A stretch of 64,000 nt of DNA from Macrolepiota albuminosa (Eukaryota; Basidiomycota; Agaricomycetes; Agaricales; Agaricaceae), in contig JAMWFC010000023.1 of NCBI GenBank assembly GCA_027475525.1, positions 420,132 to 484,131 of the forward strand, written 5' to 3'. A program made the translations under genes and the position numbers. Of the stretch, positions 57,674 to 64,000 are shown piece by piece; the first letter of the stretch is position 1; the number at the start of each line of letters is the position of its first letter. The notes beneath the pieces were generated by a model. The model saw nothing but the letters and a program-made list of their open reading frames with translations. It ran no database searches and had not been told where the DNA came from.

Positions 57674-59359
57674 TGCCATGCGAGCGCAGAAAACACATGG
57701 CAGTAAGCGACTGCACGAACAGCGAGAGACTCGCGATATCGAAGCCCAAGTGCTAGTGGATCATGAGGCCCCTCAGCCAAGTGAAGAGACAAGGCAAGGG
57801 GTGCCTACAGGAGGTACTGGTATAACGCTCCAGCAAGTGCTGGAGTCACAGGACCATATGCCTACACCGGCCGACTTAGGCAATGCGCAATTCCACACAT
57901 GTATCCAGCAAGGATACAAGGATGATAATCTCTTCTTAGAGATTCTGAACAATATCCAAGCGCATCCGCACTTCCAGGTGGAGCAGCAGCTTGTTTACCT
58001 TACCAGACCCACAGGGTCCAAAGTCATCTGCATTCCCCGGGAGAGGTCGTTGATTACGACTATCCTGGACCAGGCCCATAGAGTAGTGGGCCACTTCGGA
58101 ACTCAGAAAACGCTGGACTATGTGCGACGCTGGTACTGGTGGCCGCAAATGGCCAAAGAGACGAGCCAATTTTGCTTGACATGCGAGCTATGTCAACAGT
58201 CAAAAGTATCAACTTTGAAGCCACCAGGAAAGCTTCATTCGCTACCCATACCGGTCAAACCCTGGGATTTGATCGGGATGGACTTTATAGGTCCGTTCCC
58301 TGAGTCGAAGGGTTTTAACTACCTCTGGGTAGTGATCTGCAGAATGACCAGTATGGTCCATCTTATTCCGGTGAGAACCACCATGACAGCGTTGGACTTG
58401 TCGTGGATCTATCTCAAGGAGATAGTGCGTCTCCATGGATTGCCAAGCTCAATCGTAAGCGATCGAGATGCTAAATTCACTTCCAAATGGTGGAAGGAGC
58501 TGCACAACCTGCTAGGAGCAAAGTTGCTCATGTCGACATCGTTTCATCTGCAAACAGATGGTCAAACTGAACGTGCGAATAGAAATATCACGCAAATATT
58601 GCGAGCATTTGTACATCCTGATCAGAAGGACTGGGTGTATAGATGTCCACTCGTGGAATTCGTGATAAATGCGAGCATATCAGAAACTACAGGGTATTCA
58701 CCCTTTGAACTCAACAATGGCTACATGCTATCCATGATTTGTGAACTTCGTACGGACAAAGTTATTCATGTGGGAGTAAAGCAGTTTGCGTGCAACGCGC
58801 TAAGGAATCTGGCAGATGCCCATGATGCAATTATAGAATCGCGTGTATGGCAGACCAAACATGCGAATAATCGCAGACGTGATGAGCCGGACATCGAGAA
58901 AGGGAGCCTAGTGTACCTTTCGACGAAGAACTTGAACCTGCCGAAAGGCAGGGTGAGTAAGTTGTGTCCGAAGTGGATTGGACCATATAAGGTCCTCGAG
59001 GTGGAGCCGAGCACGTCTAACTACGTGCTGGAACTACCCCAGGCACTGCAAGAGCGCAGGATAGTGCCAAGTTTCACATGTCGCTATTGCGACCGTATAT
59101 GGTCAGTAGTGATGCGCTCTTCCCTAACCGTGCAACTCCAGAGCCGTATGACTTTGGAACTGGCAATGACCAGGAGTGGTTTGTAGATGACCTCATAGGT
59201 CATCGGTGGACAAAAGGAAACCTTGAATTCAAGGTAAGGTGGAGCTTAGGTGATACTACCTGGGAACCGCTAGTGAACTGCAAAGACCTTGCAGTGATGG
59301 ACAGGTATCTAGAGTTGCAGGGCATGAAACGCCCTCAACAGCTAGCAAAACGCGCGTAA
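57674..59359 (+). pseudogene. gypsy copy 2 pol, C-terminal part (integrase and chromodomain)
   Basis: It continues pol after the KDZ target duplication. Integrase has HRVVGHFGTQKTLDYVRRWY, CLTCELCQQSK, GMDFIGPFPES, IVSDRDAKFTSKWW and DGQTERANRN. The chromodomain is WFVDDLIGHRWTKGNLEFKV near 59180-59250. The frame shifts near 59075 (a base is missing relative to copy 3, between REI/ERRIVP and the FHVSLLRPY region), so the chromodomain is in another frame. The zinc and DDE residues are retained. Confidence 0.88.
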
Positions 59360-59525
59360 CGCACGTGTGGTGGTGGAATGTGGACAAAGTCCACTTTGAT
59401 CGCCGGTGAGAGGTCGGGTGGCATGTATTTGTGGTCATTTACACCACTAGCGGAGTTGGGAGATTGTTTTTTTTTTTTCTTTCTTTTCTCAGTCCCAATA
59501 CACGTAGTCTACGTGTCGAGTGAAA

Positions 59526-62500
59526 ATGGCCTATTGGGGGCCGCAAAAGGGTGATCAGAGCCGGCAAGGCTTTAGTGGAGGGGGGAGACCCCCAAATATA
59601 CAAAACCGTGATTATCCTGATCAGTACCAGAGGCAGCCGCCATATCTGGCAGTAAGCCAGTTTCAGTCAGCGGGCGTGGCCTACCCAGGCCGTGACAAGC
59701 GGCTTCCATACCAGACACCCCTCCACTCACAAGAGATGGAGGTCGATGATGAAGGGCGCTATGGGCGCCCAGAGGACAGCACACACCGCGAGCGCTACTA
59801 TCAGGAACCGTCAGCACGTCCAGCTGCGTCGCATCCGACGTATGCAGGTGTGGTGACGGGGCCGCCGTCAGTACCATGGGTGCATCGGCCCGTGGAAGAG
59901 TCATATGGGGAGCCTGCGCCACAAGCGCAGAGTTTAGCAGTGTCAGACGTGCTGTTGGGCAGACTGGAAGCAGCAGGACAGCCAGTCCCTGCAACTGCGT
60001 CCTTCCTGCAGGACAGTTTGGCTGTGATGGTAATGGAGGGATTGCTCAACCAGATTGAGCTGATGAAGAGGCAGCGCGTCGCAGCGCTGGAACAGATCGA
60101 ACGCGCATCTAAGCGCAAAATTGCCACGGGTGAGGAACCGACTGCCGAGGTCAAGAGGGCTAAATATCAGCCCAGTCGACCGGTCGACCCTCCACAGGCA
60201 AGGATGCCATCAGAAGCGCAATTCGCGTGCTATGAGCAGCCAGCTCAGCCCGTGGCTTTGTCATCACGGTTGCCTGAGTCAGGCCCTCAGGCCTCCTCAG
60301 AGTCGCTGACTGCAGTCAGTGAACCCTTGGCAGGTCTGTCCCTGGGTTGCCTGAGTCAGGCCCTCAGGCCTCCTCAGAGTCGCTGACTGCAGTCAGTGAA
60401 CCCTTGGCAGGTCTGTCCCTGGGCCAGCGGGAAACTGCATCATCCCGGGCCCCACCTAGGGGGCCCAAAACCGTTGCTGTGGCACCAAGAGCGCCCGTTA
60501 CCGTTACTCCTCGTGCTGAGCCTGGAGGGAGAACTCTGGCACGAAATGCGCCTGCCCCTCTGGTGGCTCAGCCACAACTAGAATCGTCCGCCCCGACCAA
60601 GTCGGGGCCATCTCGTCAGCGCCGTGGCCGCAAGCTGCCTCTCGATGCCTCTAAATTGGAGGTGATAATATTTCTTGCTGGCATTCCCACATGAGCGGGA
60701 GAAGTCCAGATGCTGTTTATGCTGCCGGTGTTTGTACCAGCTCCACCAGAACACTACCCCATGGTCGTATTGACCCCAGACCCCCGTACGCCGGAGTAGT
60801 ATGATGGTCTGGTGGCGACCTCGAGAGGGAAGACCAGGCCTGAAAAAGGCAAAACACCAGTACCATCCCTGTCTGACAAGAGCGACTATTGAGAGTCGAG
60901 TTCAGAGCAGGAGAAGGACAGGGAGGAGGGGGAATCAGCCACAGACCGATTCCAACGAGTATTGTGCAATAAGCGCATTGCAAAGAAGAAGGTGATTCGC
61001 GCCAAGGAGCTAAAGGCCCAGAAGTATAGGGCCGAGGATGAATTCTTGGGGAGGATCCCCGATGGCTTGGGGGTGAAGGTGTGGGGTCCGCTCGATATCG
61101 AGCGAATGAACTCGTGCTTTAGAGGAGCACTCAGCCATTGCACCTATTATTTGTATGCCACGAATACGGTGCTGATGGGAGCTGATGCCAATAAAGCGGC
61201 GTCATATGAGTATTCCTCTGGCCATCCTGCCCACATTCCGGGTACGATTGTGTATAAGCACGCCCTGCACAGTCTTCCCCGCACTCCGCTAGAGCTGGAC
61301 CAGCTCTATAAGTACTACGCAAATGTGCACGTCCCGCATCACGACAGAATCATCGCGTACATGTTGATCACAGAGCTCCAGATGTTTGCGCAGCGGACAG
61401 TTGAGGCTCTGCATGATCGAACCATGCAGCTCCTGATGAAGGAGCCTAAGTACCAGGAACTCGTCAACCCGATGCAGGGCCCTGATGACCTCACTCTTGT
61501 CGAGCGACGACACATTCCAGGGCGCTTCTTGCGCACAAAAGACAATGGCACCACGGCGTTGTGCGTAATGCGCGCTCAGGATCCAGCCACACCGTTTGAC
61601 CTCGACCAACTGGCGCAGTACGCGCTGGTCTTTGGCTGACCTGGGTTGGAAAATACCTATCAAGGTATCGCCGTGGATCATGCCTATCGCATGCACTGGC
61701 AGACCCTCTTTGGGTTCGCCTTATGTCGAGCATTGTGCGCTAACAGCGCAGCCAAGCCGGTGATCGTACGGCGCATGACCCTCGTCGTGGCCCGTCCAGG
61801 GCTTTATCGAGAGGCGATTGCCTCGTATGATGCCATGTTCCCTGAGCAGCCATTTGAGCCCCAACGTGGGCCGCAGCTCAAAATTCACCAAGTTCACGTG
61901 CCTGACGACCATGCACGGAACTTCTCCAATGACAATGCGTTACACGTCCTTCTACACAACCAGATCCTGCTGGAATGGGTGGACCACGCATACACATACG
62001 GCGTAGTCTTTCTGGAACAGCAGTTCCATTCCCCCACGATGTCAATGGACATCTTCAAACAGGTCGATGATGAGCGCATAGAGCGCCTCTCCAAGTATGG
62101 CACCCCTGCCGCAATCCTGCAATTGGATGGATGGCGGGAGATGACTGAAGACGATCACTATCGTCTTATGTTCAAGCATCACGAGGAGAGCAAGCTCCCG
62201 GAAAACCCTGAGGCCAATGGCCTCTATTATTTGATTGGCATGGACCCGAATCGGGTCAACCTCCTAAAACGCACAGCAGCGCATGACCTGCCAATAGCGG
62301 ACATGGACCCAGGCTGGGTCAATCTCCTGTCACGCATGGCAGAGCAGGGTACACTTACCACCACAGCTTCAGCAATTAACGTCGCACTAACAGAGCCTAT
62401 GGTGGTAGACACGCCTGCAGTCAAGGGGCCTATAACCCCACCGAGGATGGAATCGGCGCCTCCCCCTCCCATGATTAACATTGCACTGGAGGAGGAGTCA

Positions 62501-62551
62501 ATGGTGACTGAGACGGGCGCGGTTGCGGGAGCATCGTCATCTGGGTCCTAG
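59526..62551 (+). pseudogene. gypsy copy 2 third ORF
   Basis: It starts at ATG 59526 (MAYWGPQKGDQSRQG). Open parts are 59526-60386, 60347-60694, 60962-61639 and 61646-62551. The 77-bp duplication at 60268-60421 breaks the frame. TGA at about 60692 sits at the same codon as the TGA at 43846 in copy 3. The C-terminal domain is nearly complete (VWGPLDIERMNSCFRGALSH, NPEANGLYYLIGMDPNRVN) and ends GASSSGS at 62551, as in copy 3. Function unknown. Confidence 0.8.
60268..60421. repeat. 77-bp tandem duplication (no. 9), breaks the third ORF of gypsy copy 2
   Basis: Bases 60268-60344 equal 60345-60421 exactly. The homologous regions in copies 1 and 3 contain the unit once. Confidence 0.92.
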
Positions 62552-62896
62552 ACCCATGTTAATACCTTATTGTGTATGTACTTCCGAGTATGTCACTCGA
62601 ACCATTTCAGCTGATATGCATTCTAGAGTCACGTGTAGATACAGCGGACCCAGAGGAGGGGTCACTCTTTTTTGTTTTTCTTATTTGTTTATACATAAAC
62701 ATTTTTTATCTACTGCTGGTGCAACCTGCGCCCTTGTCTGATAAGGACTGCTTCCTATTGTGTCCAGACGACACATCTACACTGCGCATGAGTGCTAACG
62801 CCTTGCAGCCACGCCATACGTGTGTATTCATCCGTTGTTTGCACTACCGTGCATCTTTCATCTCGCTCTACCTCCCTTTCTAAAGACCGAGTATTC

Positions 62897-62913
62897 GGTC
62901 TCATTGGGGGGTA
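62897..62913 (+). promoter_or_regulatory. gypsy copy 2 polypurine tract
   Basis: GGTCTCATTGGGGGGTA directly precedes the 3' LTR, identical in position to copies 1 and 3. Confidence 0.8.
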
Positions 62914-63087
62914 TGTAACGGAGTCATCCATGTTACAAGCGTCAACGACGCTATAATCGTTTAATAGAGTATTATGTAAGACAACATCTTGTTTTCACTC
63001 TAAGTACTAGTCAAATCCGATACTGCGGTCTGATTTAGCACTTGTGTGATACACACAAGACAGTTCTAACTCGTAACTCAGGTTACA
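62914..63087 (+). repeat. gypsy copy 2, 3' LTR
   Basis: 174-bp partner of 23576-23749, with about four transition differences. It is followed by target duplication AAAGG at 63088-63092. Confidence 0.95.
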
Positions 63088-63144
63088 AAAGGAGAGTGAA
63101 GGAATAGGGAGTGAAAGAAGGAAGAAATGAGGAGTCCCCTGACA

Positions 63145-63481
63145 GTCACAAGCTATGATTTGTGCCTTTGGCATAAATTTTATAGCTTGTTGGGGGCTTT
63201 TCCTCAAACCTCTGCAACTACGCCTCCATTCTAACCTCACTTTGTTCAGTTAGGGCTCCAAATATGTATATTAGTAACTCAGCTTCTATTATAATCTTAC
63301 TTTCATTATGTCTTACTGATTCTAGCATATATTGTTAATGAATAGAGAGTTTCACATCTATCAAGAAATGATGCTACAATTTCAAGTTATATATATATAT
63401 TATATTAGTATAGTATCAACAAATATCAAGTTAAATGCTAAAATATAAAATTAGTAATAAGTAGTTAATTAACAATCATAC
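63145..63481. other. AT-rich non-coding tail, probably Helitron 3' region
   Basis: No gene is seen. Inverted words CAAGCTAT/ATAGCTTG at about 63151-63189 could form a hairpin. Near 63215-63260 sequence similar to 4963-5005 occurs. It lies downstream (minus strand) of the Helitron helicase remains and could be its 3' end. A short AT microsatellite is at about 63390-63403. Confidence 0.35.
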
Positions 63482-64000
63482 TCACATTTGTAAACCATTG
63501 AAGATTTCTTGATATACAATATTTGCAGTTGTTTTTGATGTATTTTCTTCTGACAAAATCACCTTAATATGATCTCCAGATATGCATCAAGAAAGTGCAA
63601 CATAAAGTTGGCCATGTGTAAAAACCAGTGATCAAAGATCTAATCCAACATGTTTGACTAATTGCCCTTGAGACTTGTTGATAGTCATAGCAAAGGCCAA
63701 TCAAATTGAGAACTGTCTCCTGCATAATAGTATTGGCAAATCCTCTTCAGAGGCAACTAGATTGATCCTTGGAATCAAAACATTTGAACCTGCAAACTTG
63801 GCATCTCCACTGATAATATGACATCTGAAGACTCTGGTGCTGATATGAGTGACAATCATTCTTGTTTCATTGCAAAGTCCTTTGGTTGTATCCAGATTCC
63901 TGAGGAGCATGACAAAAACTCCAATCTTCAAAGCCAGTTTATCCAAAGACAAACTACTGGCTTTCAAAGAGTTGAGATATTTCACAGGATATAATGCAAG
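63482..64000 (-). pseudogene. Helitron helicase (Pif1-like) C-terminal fragment, runs off the window
   Basis: The minus-strand frame 63985-63701 has LALKIGVFVMLLRNLD and TTKGLCNETRMIV, typical of the Pif1-like helicase in Helitron RepHel proteins. After a stop it continues LAFAMTINKSQGQ, HVGLDL and VFTHGQLYVALS, the last helicase motifs. Three stops stand where the family usually has Arg (after FSI, DL and ALS), as expected for CGA to TGA decay. The frame ends at TGA 63482-63484. The rolling-circle Rep domain and 5' end lie outside the window. Confidence 0.85.

Larger units (their letters stand above)
23576..63087 (+). mobile_element. Ty3/gypsy chromovirus copy 2, split by the KDZ transposon
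   Basis: The LTRs 23576-23749 and 62914-63087 (174 bp each, differing at about four transition sites) are flanked by AAAGG (23571-23575 and 63088-63092). The plus strand carries gag-protease, pol and the third ORF. The KDZ transposon 29578-57665 interrupts pol between RNase H and integrase. Own length without the insertion is about 11.4 kb. Decay is intermediate between copies 1 and 3. Confidence 0.95.
23025..63144. mobile_element. inverted-repeat element split by gypsy copy 2 (outermost layer of the nest)
   Basis: The sequence from 23025 (TGTCAGGGGACTTCTC, then CATTT, TTTCACTCTCC-type and CATTTTCTTATTTCTTC blocks) is the imperfect reverse complement of 63088-63144 plus 23540-23575, ending GTCCCCTGACA at 63144. 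Without gypsy copy 2 the element would be about 610 bp with long terminal inverted repeats and no coding sequence, as in a MITE. I cannot find a convincing target-site duplication, so the outer boundaries are approximate. Confidence 0.5.

Overview
This window looks like a repeat-dense block of a mushroom-forming basidiomycete (Agaricomycetes) nuclear genome. The evidence is spliceosomal genes with short introns of about 46-90 nt, a KDZ-family transposase with its cysteine cluster, Ty3/gypsy chromoviruses, Ty1/copia, hAT-like and Helitron remains, and widespread CpG to TpG/CpA decay. Only about the first 5 kb looks like ordinary gene space. No RNA gene passes as a genuine functional copy.

Layout. 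At 1170-1884 (+) there is an intact three-exon gene for a small fungal protein of unknown function. At 2592-4743 (-) lies a protein-kinase-like gene broken by a hAT-like insertion (4081-4560) and by a 77-bp tandem duplication. A Ty1/copia element (5018-22417, minus, TSD CTTTG) contains gypsy copy 1 (7954-19813, minus, TSD CTAGC), which contains a solo LTR (16744-17454, TSD GTTAA). From 23025 to 63144 there is a deeper nest: an inverted-repeat element contains gypsy copy 2 (23576-63087, plus, TSD AAAGG), which contains a 28-kb KDZ DNA transposon (29578-57665, 8-bp TSD GAGCTACG, about 2-kb terminal inverted repeats), which contains gypsy copy 3 (41454-53046, minus, TSD TCTGT), which contains a CACTA-like MITE (46709-46911, TSD TAG). 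A decayed Helitron helicase runs off the right end (63482-64000, minus).

How the parts work together. The three gypsy copies are one chromovirus family of about 11.6 kb with 174-176-bp LTRs. Its order is gag-protease, a stop codon in the context TGA-CTAG (TAA-CTAG in copy 1), then reverse transcriptase, RNase H, integrase and chromodomain in the same frame, then a third same-sense ORF of about 980 codons that I do not recognise, then a polypurine tract. The nest gives a relative age series: copy 1 has lost almost all CpG, copy 2 is intermediate and copy 3 keeps the longest frames. The KDZ transposon carries four genes: A, a Zn2Cys6-cluster protein; B, a helical accessory protein; C, the transposase; and D, a protein with repeated LPPLF motifs. 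Its arms carry many tRNA-like repeats.

A technical pattern cuts across all of this. Nine tandem duplications are scattered through unrelated sequence, and every one has a period of exactly 77 bp. Three of them break reading frames that are continuous when one copy is ignored. This points to unmerged k=77 contig overlaps in the assembly rather than biology.

Coordinates of boundaries, splice sites and stops were read by eye. Family assignments rest on motif recognition, not on database searches.
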